Source: Achromobacter sp. UMC71
Lineage (GTDB): Bacteria; Pseudomonadota; Gammaproteobacteria; Burkholderiales; Burkholderiaceae_B
Direction: 5' to 3'
Length of the DNA: 64,000 nt
NCBI RefSeq assembly: GCF_014170305.1
Contig: NZ_LZZT01000031.1
Span: 310,001 to 374,000 of the forward strand
Every line of letters starts with the position of its first letter. Position 1 is the first letter of the stretch. The notes below the pieces were generated by a model. It saw only the letters and a program-made list of their open reading frames with translations. It made no database searches and was not told where the DNA came from. Below, piece by piece: positions 26,742 to 36,682 of this stretch. A program made the position numbers and the translations under genes.

Positions 26742-28148
26742 CTACGGCGTTGCCGGGCGGGACTTGGCGGCGCGCCCCGCGTCGACGATGGCCTGACGCC
26801 GGAAGCGGCCCGCGGCCAGGTGATAGAAGGGCTGTGGGCAGAACTGGCGCGACACGCCCGAGGCGAGCAGCGAGCCGACCAGCAACCAGAACAGCATGGG
26901 CTGGCTGCCCGTCATTTCCATGACCACCACACTGGCCGTCAGCGGCGCCTGCGTGGCCGCGGCCAGGAAAGCGGCCATGGACAACAGCACCAGCACGCGC
27001 TGGTCCACGCCCTCGCCCGCCAATTGCCAGATGTGATGGCCGATGCCGGCGCCGGTGGTCAGCGCTGGAGTGAAGATGCCGCCGGGGATGCCCGCCCAAT
27101 AGGACGTGACGGTGGCCGCCAGCTTGGCCAGGCCGAAGCCCGCGGGCAAGGGATCGGGTGACTGGCCCGACAGCAGGTTGGCCGCCGCGCCGTAGCCGGT
27201 ACCGTAGACGCTGCCGGCGGTGGCCAGGCCGATCAGCGCCAGCACCAGGCCCATGACGAAGGCGGTCCAGATAGGATGGGCGCGGATCCAGCCGCGCCAC
27301 GTCGCGGGCGCCATACCCGCGGCGCCCTTGCCCAGCAGCCGCGCGAAAATGCCGCCGAGCGCGCCGTTGAGCATGGCGCACGCCACCACCCACCACAGCA
27401 TGCCGTGGGCCAGCGGCGCGCCGCCGAAGACGCCAAAATAGGGATTGTTGCCGGCCACCGCCACCACCAGGAAACCCGCCGCCAGCACGCCAATCAGCAC
27501 CAGCCGCTGCCAGCGCAGCACAGTGCCGCGGCCCAGTTCCTCGATGGCGAAGATGACGCCGGCCAGGGGCGCATTGAAGGCCGCGGCCAGGCCGCCGGCC
27601 GCGCCGGCGGCGATCAGTTCGTTGGCATGAAAGCCGCGCAGTTGCACGCCGCGGCGCTTCCAGAAATCCCCCCAGGCCAGCATGACGGCGGCGCCGACCT
27701 GCACCGACGGGCCTTCGCGGCCAATGGACGCGCCGGCCAGCATGCCAAGAAATGCCAAGGGGATTTTCCAGAGCGCCTGCGCCAGCGAAACCAGGCTGCG
27801 CTGGCTGGCGCCCGGCGATAGGGACAAGGCGCCGATGACTTGAGGGATACCGCTGCCAACGGCGTTGGGCGCGAACCGCAAGGTGGCCCAGCGCAGGCCG
27901 GCCAGGCCGCAAGGCAGCACCACCAGCGCCAGCCAGCCGTGGGCGGAAGTCCAGTCGCGATTCCACTCCAGCGCCTTGTCGGCCAGATAGGCGAAGCCCA
28001 GCGAGACCAGCGCCACCAGCGCCGCGCCGCCCAGCAGCAAGGCCATCTGCACGCTCTTGCGGGACAGGCGGTTGGCCTGGCGCACTTTGCGGCGCAGGAA
28101 GTGGCGAGAACCGGTGGCGATACGGCGCAGCGGAGTGGGTAGGTTCAT
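26742..28148 (-). CDS. ClC-family chloride/proton antiporter
   Basis: Integral membrane protein of 468 residues from the ATG at 28148. It shows the ClC selectivity motifs GSGIPQ (about 97-102), GREGPSVQ containing the gating Glu (about 140), and GGIFTPAL in the C-terminal half. The segment FAIEELGRG keeps the internal proton-pathway Glu found in ClC exchangers, so coupled Cl-/H+ exchange is more likely than a passive channel. No CBS domains. An in-frame start 60 bases further upstream is possible. Such proteins are linked to acid tolerance in enterobacteria. Monocistronic as far as can be seen. Confidence 0.9.
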   Translation of the reverse strand: MNLPTPLRRIATGSRHFLRRKVRQANRLSRKSVQMALLLGGAALVALVSLGFAYLADKALEWNRDWTSAHGWLALVVLPCGLAGLRWATLRFAPNAVGSGIPQVIGALSLSPGASQRSLVSLAQALWKIPLAFLGMLAGASIGREGPSVQVGAAVMLAWGDFWKRRGVQLRGFHANELIAAGAAGGLAAAFNAPLAGVIFAIEELGRGTVLRWQRLVLIGVLAAGFLVVAVAGNNPYFGVFGGAPLAHGMLWWVVACAMLNGALGGIFARLLGKGAAGMAPATWRGWIRAHPIWTAFVMGLVLALIGLATAGSVYGTGYGAAANLLSGQSPDPLPAGFGLAKLAATVTSYWAGIPGGIFTPALTTGAGIGHHIWQLAGEGVDQRVLVLLSMAAFLAAATQAPLTASVVVMEMTGSQPMLFWLLVGSLLASGVSRQFCPQPFYHLAAGRFRRQAIVDAGRAAKSRPATP

Positions 28149-28283
28149 GGGCAACGCAAGCAGCGGGACGTGGCTAACCTTACCATTCCCTCCTGACTGC
28201 CAGCCCACAACGCGGGCCCTTTGACCAGGGCCTGTTCACACTGGAAAGCGCCTCGCACAGGCCTTAGGCCCCGCGCGCACCGC

Positions 28284-29990
28284 TTAGAACGAGGACCAAT
28301 CGTCGTCCGAGGCCTGCGCCAGCGCGGGACGCCGCGTGGCGATTTGCGCCGCCGGCTTGCGCGTGGCGGCGGGCACCGCCTGGATCAGGCGCGCCTGCGC
28401 GGCGCTTGCCGAGCCACCGCCGGCATCGACCTTGAAGCGGCGCACTTCCTGCGCCAGGCGGGCGGCCTGCTCCTGCATGCTGCCCGCGGCCGCGGCGGCC
28501 TCTTCCACCAGCGCGGCGTTCTGCTGCGTGACGCTGTCCATCTGCGCCACCGCCTGGTTCACCTGGCCGATGCCGGAAGACTGTTCGGCCGACGCGCTGG
28601 ATATTTCGCGCACCAGGGTCGCGACCTGGCCCACGCTGTCGACCACTTCGCGCATGGTGCGGCCCGCCTCGTCGACCTGGCGGGTCCCCCCTTCGACACG
28701 GGTGACGGACTCGTCGATCAGGGCCTTGATTTCCTTGGCGGCCACGGCGGAGCGCTGCGCCAGGGTGCGGACTTCGCCCGCGACCACGGCAAAACCGCGG
28801 CCCTGCTCGCCAGCGCGCGCCGCTTCCACCGCCGCGTTGAGCGCCAGGATGTTGGTCTGGAACGCGATGCCGTCGATCACGCCCGTGATGTCGGCGATGC
28901 GGCGCGAGCTGTCCGAGATCGCGCTCATGGTCTGCACCACGCCTTCGACCACTTCACCGCCGCGCACGGCCACGGTTGATGCCCGGGTGACGAGGCGCTC
29001 GGCCTCGCTGGCGTTGTTGGCGTTCTGCTGCACCGTGCTGGTGAGCTGTTCCATGGACGCCGCGGTTTCTTCCAGCGAGGCGGCCTGCTCTTCGGTGCGT
29101 TGCGACAGATCGGAGTTGCCTTGCGCGATCTGCGAGGAGGCGGACGCAATGCTTTCGCAACCGTCGCGCACGTCGCGCACAATGCGCCCCAGGCTTTCGT
29201 TCATGGCCTTGAGCGCGTCCATCAGGTCGCCGGTTTCGTCGCGCGTGGCGACCTGGATGTCAGTGGTGAGGTCGCCCGCGGCCACCTGGCGCGCGGCCAC
29301 CACGGCCTGCTGCAGCGGACGCACGATGCCGCGCGTCACCAGCCACCCCAGCAGCATGCCCACGGCCACCCCCACCACGGCCAGCACGATCATGATCAGG
29401 CGCATGGTTTCGTAGAGATCCGTGCCGGCCTGCACCGATTGCGCGGCGACTTTTTCCTTGCCCACGGCCAGGTCGGTCATCAGGTCGTCGAGCTTTTGCG
29501 ACGAGGCAATGACGCGCTTTTCGATGGCGTCGACCCTGGCGTCGGCCTGCGCCAACGCATGCGATTGCGCAGCAGCGAAGAACTCGGCGGCATCACGCTT
29601 CCAGACCTGCTCGGTTTCGGCGAACTGCGCCAACAGGCGCTTGCCCTCCTCCGCATGGAAATTCGCGGCGGCCTTTTCGCGCAGCGTGTCCATGGTCTTG
29701 ACTGCGTCGTCGAACTGCTTGCGCAGAGCCTGGCGTTCTTCCTGGCTAGAAGCGGCCAGGAAACCGCTGCGCGCACGTCCGGCATAAATGAGATTGATGT
29801 TGGCTTCTTTGATGTCTGAAATACCCCGCAGCTCGGTGTCGTAGAGCCGGTCGTTCATTTCATTGATGCGGGCCAGTCCCCACACGCCAAAGGCGCCGAT
29901 GGCGCCGCCGATCACCGCGACCAGCAGGAACGCGCCCGACAGGCGCGAGCCGATACGTAAACCCGAAAAATACCGCAACATGCTTCCCAT
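28284..29990 (-). CDS. Methyl-accepting chemotaxis protein
   Basis: Transmembrane chemoreceptor of about 568 residues. TM1 is at about 15-35, followed by a periplasmic four-helix-bundle (4HB_MCP-type) sensor (about 36-190), TM2 (about 190-212), a HAMP domain, and a long cytoplasmic coiled coil with the conserved hairpin tip [20 protein letters not shown]. It ends in DWSSF, which fits the xWxxF CheR/CheB-docking pentapeptide of high-abundance receptors. The ligand is unknown. The start is uncertain: a TTG at 29999 and ATGs at 29990 and 29981 are all in frame, with only a weak ribosome site. No other chemotaxis gene is nearby. Confidence 0.9.
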   Translation of the reverse strand: MGSMLRYFSGLRIGSRLSGAFLLVAVIGGAIGAFGVWGLARINEMNDRLYDTELRGISDIKEANINLIYAGRARSGFLAASSQEERQALRKQFDDAVKTMDTLREKAAANFHAEEGKRLLAQFAETEQVWKRDAAEFFAAAQSHALAQADARVDAIEKRVIASSQKLDDLMTDLAVGKEKVAAQSVQAGTDLYETMRLIMIVLAVVGVAVGMLLGWLVTRGIVRPLQQAVVAARQVAAGDLTTDIQVATRDETGDLMDALKAMNESLGRIVRDVRDGCESIASASSQIAQGNSDLSQRTEEQAASLEETAASMEQLTSTVQQNANNASEAERLVTRASTVAVRGGEVVEGVVQTMSAISDSSRRIADITGVIDGIAFQTNILALNAAVEAARAGEQGRGFAVVAGEVRTLAQRSAVAAKEIKALIDESVTRVEGGTRQVDEAGRTMREVVDSVGQVATLVREISSASAEQSSGIGQVNQAVAQMDSVTQQNAALVEEAAAAAGSMQEQAARLAQEVRRFKVDAGGGSASAAQARLIQAVPAATRKPAAQIATRRPALAQASDDDWSSF

Positions 29991-30306
29991 CCCGTTCAAT
30001 TGCCACGGTTTATGGCGGGCATGCCGCAGTCATTGGCCCCGTGGCTCAGTCGCAGACCGGGGGCAACGATAGCGTTTGCGATTTCCCGCGAGAACGCGAA
30101 AGAACCGGCTGTTTATTATTCATTTCGTCGCAATGAACTCGACAATCGACACCTGCTGCCGGTCACACGACCCACAACGGAGAAAACTGAATTCTGGCTG
30201 AATAAATGAAAGGCCTCTCGTGCAACGAGAGGCCTTTTTCAGTGCGATCGGATCATGCAGCGGCCGGCTGGACGCCGGCTGTGCGAGGATCGCGATGCAG
30301 CGCCGT
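29991..30306. other. Intergenic region between the chemoreceptor and sodB
   Basis: About 316 bases with no credible gene on either strand. It holds a strong symmetrical terminator at its right end and must contain the chemoreceptor promoter. I see no clear sigma-28 or sigma-70 match. Base composition is more AT-rich around 30100-30210 than in the flanks. Confidence 0.5.
30209..30239. terminator. Bidirectional Rho-independent terminator after sodB
   Basis: AAAGGCCTCTCG and CGAGAGGCCTTT form a perfect 12-base stem with a 5-base loop, with T-runs on the plus side and a T-rich tail on the minus side. It lies 68 bases past the sodB stop. Confidence 0.85.
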
Positions 30307-30885
30307 TCAGGCGAAGTTCTTGGCCGCGAAGTCCCAGTTCACCAGGGCCCAGAAGTTTTCCAGGTACTTGGGACGGGCATTGCGGTAGTCGATGTAGTAG
30401 GCGTGTTCCCAGACATCACAGGTGAGCAGCGGCTTGTCGGCCGTGGTCAGCGGGGTAGCCGCGTTGCTGGTGTTGACGATGTCGACGGAACCGTCGGCCT
30501 TCTTGACCAGCCAGGTCCAGCCCGAACCGAAGTTGCCGGCAGCCGACTTGTTGAAGGCTTCCTTGAAGGCATCGAAGCTGCCCCACTTGGCGTTGATGGC
30601 ATCAGCCAGCTTGCCGGTGGGTGCGCCGCCGGCCTTGGGGGCCAGGCTGTTCCAGTAGAACGTGTGGTTCCAGATTTGCGCAGCGTTGTTGAAGATGCCG
30701 CCCGAGGACTTCTTGACGATGTCTTCCAGCGACAGGGTCTCGAACTCGGTGCCCGGGATCAGGTTGTTCAGGTTCGTGACGTAGGTCTGGTGATGCTTGC
30801 CGTAGTGGAACTCCAGCGTCTCTTTGGAGATGTGCGGAGCCAGTGCGTCCAGTTCGTAAGGCAGGGGGGGAAGAGTATGTGCCAT
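30307..30885 (-). CDS. sodB: Iron superoxide dismutase SodB
   Basis: Cytoplasmic superoxide dismutase of 192 residues. The metal ligands are visible: His in [10 protein letters not shown] (about 27), His in NHTFYWNS (about 74), and Asp and His in [11 protein letters not shown] (about 157 and 161). [11 protein letters not shown] places the outer-sphere Gln at the position typical of iron rather than manganese enzymes. The N-terminus [19 protein letters not shown] is classical. A possible -10 TACAAT lies at 30926-30931 on the minus strand. It ends at a strong terminator. Confidence 0.95.
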   Translation of the reverse strand: MAHTLPPLPYELDALAPHISKETLEFHYGKHHQTYVTNLNNLIPGTEFETLSLEDIVKKSSGGIFNNAAQIWNHTFYWNSLAPKAGGAPTGKLADAINAKWGSFDAFKEAFNKSAAGNFGSGWTWLVKKADGSVDIVNTSNAATPLTTADKPLLTCDVWEHAYYIDYRNARPKYLENFWALVNWDFAAKNFA

Positions 30886-30955
30886 GTGTGGGTTCCTTCT
30901 GTTGAGTGCACGATCAAGCCGTTCAATTGTATCGGCAACTCTGCGAGGATACCGC

Positions 30956-30983
30956 GTTAACCCCGCAGCGGCGCGGGGTTAAC
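30956..30983. repeat. Inverted repeat between the ankyrin gene and sodB
   Basis: GTTAACCCCGC and GCGGGGTTAAC form a perfect 11-base stem around a 6-base loop, 33 bases past the ankyrin-gene stop and 71 bases before sodB. No T-run follows, so it may be an operator, an RNA stability element or a Rho-assisted terminator. Confidence 0.6.
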
Positions 30984-31015
30984 AGGCATGTGTTTATGAC
31001 TGCGGCGCGTAAACG

Positions 31016-34000
31016 CTACTCTTTCTCATATCGCAGTTCGCGACCGCCCTGCGAGGCCGTCAATGCGCCATCCGCGCGTAATGCCAATGTCATGTGCAAC
31101 GGCGTGCGACTGGCCGCCTCGGGCAGCGCCAGATCGATGCGCACCGCGCGCGCCTGGGCATCCAACTTGCTGATGTCCGCGCGATGCCAGCGCGCGCCGG
31201 CGGGCAGCGGCACGAACACGGCCAGTGCCTTGAGATCGCCCGCCGCGATCGGCGCGCTGACGCCATCGGCACCCTCGGATTGCTTGGGCGTGCCGGCGTA
31301 ATCGGCCTGGGCCGACGACATGGCGACGTCGACCTTGACCGGCCGGCCTTGGTAGTAGACGCGCACGGTCAGTTGATCCGCATCGGCCGGACGTGCGTCG
31401 GCGCGCACGTCGGCGATGGCGGAGAACGGCTGAATCGGGGGCGTGTCCAGATGGACCTGCTTGCCGTCGCTGCGCCACTGGCCGCTGGCCTCGATGTCGA
31501 CCGCGCCGTAGCTCATCAGGTATTGGAAGCGGCCATCTTCGGTCAGCAGCAGTTCGCTGCCCACTTCGCGCATGCCGCGCAGATAGTAATGACCGGCAAT
31601 GCCCGGCGCGACCTTGCCGGCGCCACGCTGGGCGCCCTTGCCTGCCGCTGGCGTCGCCGGGCAGCCTGGCTTGACCGATACGCCCGCGGCCTGCAGCGCG
31701 GCCGCGAAAGCCGGCGCGGATTGGCACGCCAGCGTCTGGTCGAACGACTGCCCCTGCGGCGCGGCGGCGCCGGCGAACCGGGCCTGGTATCGCGCCAGCA
31801 GCGCCAGCATGTCAGGCTGCCCGCTTTCCAGCGCCACCCAGGCGGGGCTGCGGCCCTGCGCATCGGCCGCGTCCGCGCTGGCGCCGGCGGCCAACATCGC
31901 ATCGGCCAGGTCGGCGCGGCCGATCTGGATGGCGGCGATCAGCGGCGTGTCGCCGTGTTCGAGGCGCGCATCCAGGTCCGCGCCGCCGGCCTTCAGGCGC
32001 GTCAGCACGTCGACGACGGAATCGCGGCGCGCGACCGCCAGTTGCCGGTCGCGCAGCAAGGCGGACAAGAGCCGCTGCGACAAGGGGTCGGCGTCTTTCA
32101 TGCAATCGGTATGCGCGCCAGTGAAGCCGGCCGCTTGCAGCTGCGCAAAATAGCCGGCCTGGTCCAGCAGCGCGTATTCGGCGCCATCGGTCAGGCACGC
32201 GCTTGCGATGGCTTGCCCACTGGCCTGCGCCACGCGGTTCACCCGCGCGATATCTCCCGAGGCCACCGCGGCATTGAGCAATGCATAGCGGGCGGGCGCC
32301 CGCGGCAAGCGCGGGTCGTCCAGCTTCGCGCCCGCCCGCAGCAGGCGTTCGAGCAAGGCCTCATCGCCGTTGCCGATCGCCCAATACAGGGCGCTGCGGC
32401 CTTCGGGCGCCAGGCCCAGCGGGTCCGCGCCCTTGGCCAGCAACGCGTCCACCATGGCCGGCTGGTCCGAGGTCACGGCCACCAGCAACGGCGGCACGCC
32501 CTGGCGGTCGTACGCGCCGTCCGATGCCGCCGCCGCGGCTGGCGGCGGATTGACCGGCACGCCGGCATCCATCAGGTAGGTCGCCATCGCCGCGTCGCGG
32601 CTTTCCAGCGCCTGCCGGATCGCGCCGGCATCCAGCGTCTTCAAATCCAGCCCGGCCTCGGCCAGTTGCCGCAGCATGGCGGCACCCTGCTTGCCTGGCT
32701 GGCGCAGGGCCTGCGCCACGGGGGAATGCGCGGGGTCGGCCAGAAGCGCCTGCAAGGATTCGCGCGGCGTCGCCGCCAGCAGATCACGCAGCAGCGCCGG
32801 ATCGTCGGCGTCGATGGCGCGTGCCAGCGCGGACTTGCGGTCGTAGCCCTGGCGCAGCAGCGCGGGGTTCGCCCCCGCGGCCAGCAATGCGCGCGCGGCA
32901 TCGAACTGGTGCGCCTGCACCGCGTCGGCCAGCGGCGTGTCGCCGTACGGATCCGCGCTGTCGCCTTCGACCGGCGCGCCCAGCGCCAGCAGGCGCTTCA
33001 CCGTGGCCACGTCGCCCTGGCGCGCGGCCAGGTTCAGGATCGGCTGTGCGTCGGCTTGCATGCGCACGAACACCGCCGTGTCGGTGCCGGTCTGCGGGCC
33101 GCGCTGGCTGAACGGCATGCCGGCGCGCAACAGCAGCTGGGCGATGTCGCCATGGCCGGCGGCCAGCGCGGCCTGCGCCGCGTCCAGCCACAGGTCGATA
33201 TCGCCCGTGGCGCCGTAGCCCGTGGCCGGCGTGGTGCGCGGGCCCAGTTCCATCAACGCGTACACCGCGCCCGCGTTGCCGGTGTACGCCGCCAGCGCCA
33301 GCGGGCTGATGCCGTCGCCGTAGGCCGGCTTGGTGCCCGTGGCGGCCAAGGCGCGCACCACGTCGGCCCCTTCGGTCAGTTCGACCAGCGCCGGCCAGGC
33401 CAGATAGTCCGCGGCAAAGCGCGGCTGCCCCTGCGCGTCCTTGAGCGCGCTGCGCGTGACGTCGTCGCTGTTGTCATCCACATAGGCAAAGGGGCGCGGC
33501 GCGCCGGCCTTGAGCAGCGCCAGCACCATGCGCGTGGTTTCCTGCCGGTCCACCAGGCGGGGCAGATAGGTCATGCGCACCGCGAATTCGAAATCGCGGT
33601 TGAGCAGGAAGTCCAGCGGTGTCCGGTTCTCGTCGCCGCGCTGGTCCGCGCGGGCGCCGGCGGCCAGCAGCATGTCCAGGATGCCGGGCGAGCCGTACAG
33701 CAACGCCAGATGCACCGGCGGGCGGCGGGATTCGTACGTGATGTCGTTCAGCGGCGGCTGAGTGGCCAGCAGCGCCGCCAACATGCGGGCGCGCGCCGGC
33801 AACGTATCGCGGTAGGCCTGGCGCAGCCGCGCCGTCTCCTGTGCGGACATGTCCCAATACACGCGCTTGCTGCGCGGCCACGGCGGCATCAACAGCGCGT
33901 GCAGCAGCGGCACGCCTTCCCGCGCGTAGTCGCCTGGCCGGGGCACCTTGGCCAAGGCCGCGGTGAACGCAGCCTCATCGACGGCGTCGATGGCCGCGAA

Positions 34001-34282
34001 CAAGGCGCGGGTGTCGGCCGTGTCGGCCGCCTTGTACTCGCGGTAGGGCGAGGCGCAATCGCAGCTGTCCGTGCCGGCTTGCGCGGAACTGGCGGCGGGC
34101 CGCTCGGCCGCGCGGGCCTTGGTTTCGGTCTTGCTCGCGGGCTTGGCGTTGCCGGGCCCTTGCGCCTGGGCCGACGGGGCGAGCCCGGCGGCGCCCAGCG
34201 AAAGCGCGGCGGCCAGCAGGCCGGCGAGCGTGACGGCCTGGCGCACGCCGCGCCGGCCCTTGCGTGGTGTCAATTGCTGCAT
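31016..34282 (-). CDS. Large exported ankyrin-repeat protein with C-terminal beta domain
   Basis: 1088 residues. An N-terminal signal peptide (hydrophobic 17-40, cleavage near SAQAQ) shows export to the periplasm or beyond. After a short CDC-containing linker come at least eight ankyrin-type repeats spread over about 120-860 (for example GDTPLADAV, GRSALYWAIGNGDEALLERL, DTPLIAAIQIGRADLADAML). The last ~200 residues form a separate domain with alternating beta-type segments (GHYYLRGMREVGSELLLTEDG, then ASGQWRSDGKQVHLD). I do not recognise the domain combination or a function; protein binding is the usual role of ankyrin arrays. Transcribed after xseA with a 55-base gap. Confidence 0.8.
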   Translation of the reverse strand: MQQLTPRKGRRGVRQAVTLAGLLAAALSLGAAGLAPSAQAQGPGNAKPASKTETKARAAERPAASSAQAGTDSCDCASPYREYKAADTADTRALFAAIDAVDEAAFTAALAKVPRPGDYAREGVPLLHALLMPPWPRSKRVYWDMSAQETARLRQAYRDTLPARARMLAALLATQPPLNDITYESRRPPVHLALLYGSPGILDMLLAAGARADQRGDENRTPLDFLLNRDFEFAVRMTYLPRLVDRQETTRMVLALLKAGAPRPFAYVDDNSDDVTRSALKDAQGQPRFAADYLAWPALVELTEGADVVRALAATGTKPAYGDGISPLALAAYTGNAGAVYALMELGPRTTPATGYGATGDIDLWLDAAQAALAAGHGDIAQLLLRAGMPFSQRGPQTGTDTAVFVRMQADAQPILNLAARQGDVATVKRLLALGAPVEGDSADPYGDTPLADAVQAHQFDAARALLAAGANPALLRQGYDRKSALARAIDADDPALLRDLLAATPRESLQALLADPAHSPVAQALRQPGKQGAAMLRQLAEAGLDLKTLDAGAIRQALESRDAAMATYLMDAGVPVNPPPAAAAASDGAYDRQGVPPLLVAVTSDQPAMVDALLAKGADPLGLAPEGRSALYWAIGNGDEALLERLLRAGAKLDDPRLPRAPARYALLNAAVASGDIARVNRVAQASGQAIASACLTDGAEYALLDQAGYFAQLQAAGFTGAHTDCMKDADPLSQRLLSALLRDRQLAVARRDSVVDVLTRLKAGGADLDARLEHGDTPLIAAIQIGRADLADAMLAAGASADAADAQGRSPAWVALESGQPDMLALLARYQARFAGAAAPQGQSFDQTLACQSAPAFAAALQAAGVSVKPGCPATPAAGKGAQRGAGKVAPGIAGHYYLRGMREVGSELLLTEDGRFQYLMSYGAVDIEASGQWRSDGKQVHLDTPPIQPFSAIADVRADARPADADQLTVRVYYQGRPVKVDVAMSSAQADYAGTPKQSEGADGVSAPIAAGDLKALAVFVPLPAGARWHRADISKLDAQARAVRIDLALPEAASRTPLHMTLALRADGALTASQGGRELRYEKE

Positions 34283-34337
34283 GGTTCCACCCGTTACCCA
34301 ACTTGCCGGCTTGCCGGCCCGCGCGCACGCGCCCGCG

Positions 34338-35705
34338 TCAGGACGCCTCGCGTGTCTTGCGCACTTGCGTCACGTCGACCTTCGCACCGCCCTGGGCAAA
34401 GCTGAGGTCCAGCCCCTGCCCCGGCGCCAGGTCGGCGGCATCGCGCACGATACGGCCATCGGCATGGCGGGCGATAGCATAACCGCGCGCCAGCGTGTTG
34501 CCGGGATCCAGCGCGCGCAATTGGGCGCTGGCCGAGGCCAGGCGGTTGCGCCGCTGGACCAGCAGGCGCGCGTGCGCCTGGCCCAGTTGACGAACGACCG
34601 AAGCCAGACGGTCGGCGCCGCGGCCGGTGTCCGGAACACGATGCGCGAGGCGCTGCGCCAGTAAATTAACGCGCGCATTGCGCCGCGCCTGCGGTCCGGC
34701 CCAGGCGGACGCCAGGCGATAGCCCAGGCTGTTCAAGCGTTCGCGCTGGTGCTCAAGGCGCTGCGCCGGCGACACCAGTTGCGCGCTGGCGCGGTCCAGG
34801 CGTTGCGCGGCGCGCTCCAGACGGCGCTGCTGGCCCCGGGCCATGGCCTGGGCCGACTGCATCACGCGGCCCAGCAGGTCAGAACGCGGCACGCAGGCCA
34901 GTTCGGCGGCCGCGGTAGGCGTCGGCGCGCGCACGTCGGCGACGAAATCGGCGATCGTGAAGTCGGTTTCGTGGCCGACGCCGCTGATCACGGTAATGGC
35001 GCTGGCCGCGACTTCGCGCGCGAGGCCTTCGTCGTTGAAGCTCCAGAGGTCTTCGATGCTGCCGCCGCCGCGAACGAGCAGCAACGTGTCCACTTCGGCG
35101 CGCTCGTTGGCCAGGCGCACCTGGGCAGCCAGCCGGCCGGCCGCGTCGGCGCCCTGCACCGGCGCGGGATAGATGATGACGGGTACTTGCGGCGCGCGGC
35201 GGGCCAGCGCCGACAGCACGTCGCGCAGCGCGGCGGCATGCAGCGAGGTCACCACCCCGATCGCGCGGGGCAACGGCACCGGTTCGCGCTTGCGCGCCGG
35301 ATCGAACAGCCCCTCGGAAGCCAGTTGTTCCTTCAGGCGCAGGAAGGCCTCGTACAGGTTGCCGATCCCGGCGCGGCGCATAGCGTCGACCTGCAATTGA
35401 TAATCGCCCCGCGGCTCGTACAGCGACACTCTGGCCCTGATTTCGACCTGATCGCCTGCCCGCGGCACGAAGCCCACCGCGCTGGCGCGGCCCCGGAACA
35501 TGACAGCCCGCACGGAGGCGCGGCTGTCCTTGAGCGTGAAGTACCAATGCCCGGAAGCCGCCTGCGTAAAGTTGGAAATCTCGCCGCGCACCCACAGCGC
35601 CGGGATGCTGCGCTCCAACAACTGCCCCACTGCTTGGTTCAGCTGGGCAACCGTCAGGATATCCCGCGCAAATACGTTGTTTGTGACTGCAAGTTCAATT
35701 GTCAT
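34338..35705 (-). CDS. xseA: Exodeoxyribonuclease VII large subunit
   Basis: Cytoplasmic nuclease subunit of 455 residues. It has an N-terminal OB-fold nucleic acid binding domain (ARDILTVAQLNQAVGQLLERSIPALWVRGEI start), a catalytic core with the conserved VRGGGSIEDLWSFNDE segment (about 245) and HETDFTIADFVADVRAPTPTAAAE (about 280), then a long helical C-terminal half that binds XseB subunits. Together with XseB it degrades single-stranded DNA. The ATG at 35705 gives the standard N-terminus; the frame stays open upstream without homology. xseB is not in the window. Confidence 0.95.
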   Translation of the reverse strand: MTIELAVTNNVFARDILTVAQLNQAVGQLLERSIPALWVRGEISNFTQAASGHWYFTLKDSRASVRAVMFRGRASAVGFVPRAGDQVEIRARVSLYEPRGDYQLQVDAMRRAGIGNLYEAFLRLKEQLASEGLFDPARKREPVPLPRAIGVVTSLHAAALRDVLSALARRAPQVPVIIYPAPVQGADAAGRLAAQVRLANERAEVDTLLLVRGGGSIEDLWSFNDEGLAREVAASAITVISGVGHETDFTIADFVADVRAPTPTAAAELACVPRSDLLGRVMQSAQAMARGQQRRLERAAQRLDRASAQLVSPAQRLEHQRERLNSLGYRLASAWAGPQARRNARVNLLAQRLAHRVPDTGRGADRLASVVRQLGQAHARLLVQRRNRLASASAQLRALDPGNTLARGYAIARHADGRIVRDAADLAPGQGLDLSFAQGGAKVDVTQVRKTREAS

Positions 35706-36058
35706 AAGGCTTTCCGATGCGTACCTGTCCACAGGGCATACGTAGCGGGGCGCAATGATACCGCGTCCCGGCTTTTTTGCCGCAACCGCCCCGAAAGCCA
35801 GCAAATTCGGCGCAAGCTGCTGTTTTTTATGGACTTTTAACAAAAACACCGCTGCTCTAATTTGAAGCAAACAAGCGCCAGCCCTGTGTTCACAAGCGTT
35901 CCGGCGGAGTTTTGCACAGAATTATCCACAACTTCTGTGGATAGTTTCGGCGGCCGGCCGCCCTTGCCACATCCCCGCCACGCCGTTACAGTTTCGGCTT
36001 GATCAGTTGCTTGGGCGCGCCCTGTTGCCCCGCCCGGGCGCTCCTGGAGTTGACCGCT
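35706..36058. other. Intergenic region between xseA and exbB with DnaA boxes
   Basis: About 353 bases between divergent genes with no credible ORF. The xseA-proximal half is AT-richer, with runs such as CTGTTTTTTATGG. The part near 35910-35944 holds a cluster of DnaA-box-like 9-mers, described separately. Promoters for both neighbours must lie here, but none is clear. Confidence 0.55.
35910..35944. promoter_or_regulatory. Cluster of three DnaA-box-like 9-mers
   Basis: TTTTGCACA (35910-35918) and TTATCCACA (35922-35930) both fit the DnaA-box consensus TTWTNCACA on the plus strand. An inverted CTATCCACA lies at 35936-35944 on the minus strand, one base off the consensus. A weaker TGTGTTCACA lies at about 35885. 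Spacing of a few bases suggests cooperative DnaA binding. Confidence 0.6.
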
Positions 36059-36682
36059 TTGCTTTCCATCCTGCGCGAGGCCGGCTGGCCTATCTGGCCC
36101 CTGCTGGCGACATCCGTCCTGGGTCTTGCGCTGATATTCGAGCGCTTCCTGTCGCTGCGCCGTAGCCAGGTCCTGCCGCGCGGCCTGAACGAACAAGTCG
36201 CCGACATGCTGCGCAACCACCAGGACACGCCCGAAGCCCTGAATCGCCTGGAACGCAACTCACCCCTGGGCCGCGTGCTGGCCGAAGTGATGCGTCACCG
36301 CCACCTGCCGCGCGAAGAACTGCGCAGCGTGGTCGAAGACACCGGCCGCGCAGTCTCCCACGACCTAAGCCGCTACATTCCGGCCATCGGCACCATCGCC
36401 GTGGTCGCCCCCCTGATGGGCCTGTTCGGCACCGTGGTCGGCATGATCGAGATTTTCGGCTCGTACACCCCTGGCGGCGGCGACCCGGCGCAATTGGCCC
36501 GCGGCATCTCCATCGCGCTGTACAACACGGGCTTCGGCATTCTCATCGCCATCCCCGCCATGATCGCCCACCGCTACCTGCGCGGCCGGGTGGACGGCTA
36601 CCTGAACGCCATGGAACTGTCGGCCTCGCGGCTGGCGCGCGCCGTGGCGCCGCAGCCTGCCCCGCGCGAGGGGCGTTCATGA
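36059..36682 (+). CDS. exbB: ExbB/TolQ/MotA-family proton channel protein
   Basis: Inner-membrane protein of about 207 residues with three transmembrane helices (about 12-30, 110-135 and 155-175). The conserved TolQ/ExbB signature lies in [21 protein letters not shown] and in the [23 protein letters not shown] helix. With ExbD it uses the proton motive force to energise outer-membrane processes. The start is most likely the TTG at 36059, nine bases after GGAG, giving [16 protein letters not shown] as in related proteins; TTG codons at 35999 and 36050 are alternatives. No TonB or TolA gene is adjacent. It overlaps exbD by four bases. Confidence 0.88.
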   Translation: MLSILREAGWPIWPLLATSVLGLALIFERFLSLRRSQVLPRGLNEQVADMLRNHQDTPEALNRLERNSPLGRVLAEVMRHRHLPREELRSVVEDTGRAVSHDLSRYIPAIGTIAVVAPLMGLFGTVVGMIEIFGSYTPGGGDPAQLARGISIALYNTGFGILIAIPAMIAHRYLRGRVDGYLNAMELSASRLARAVAPQPAPREGRS

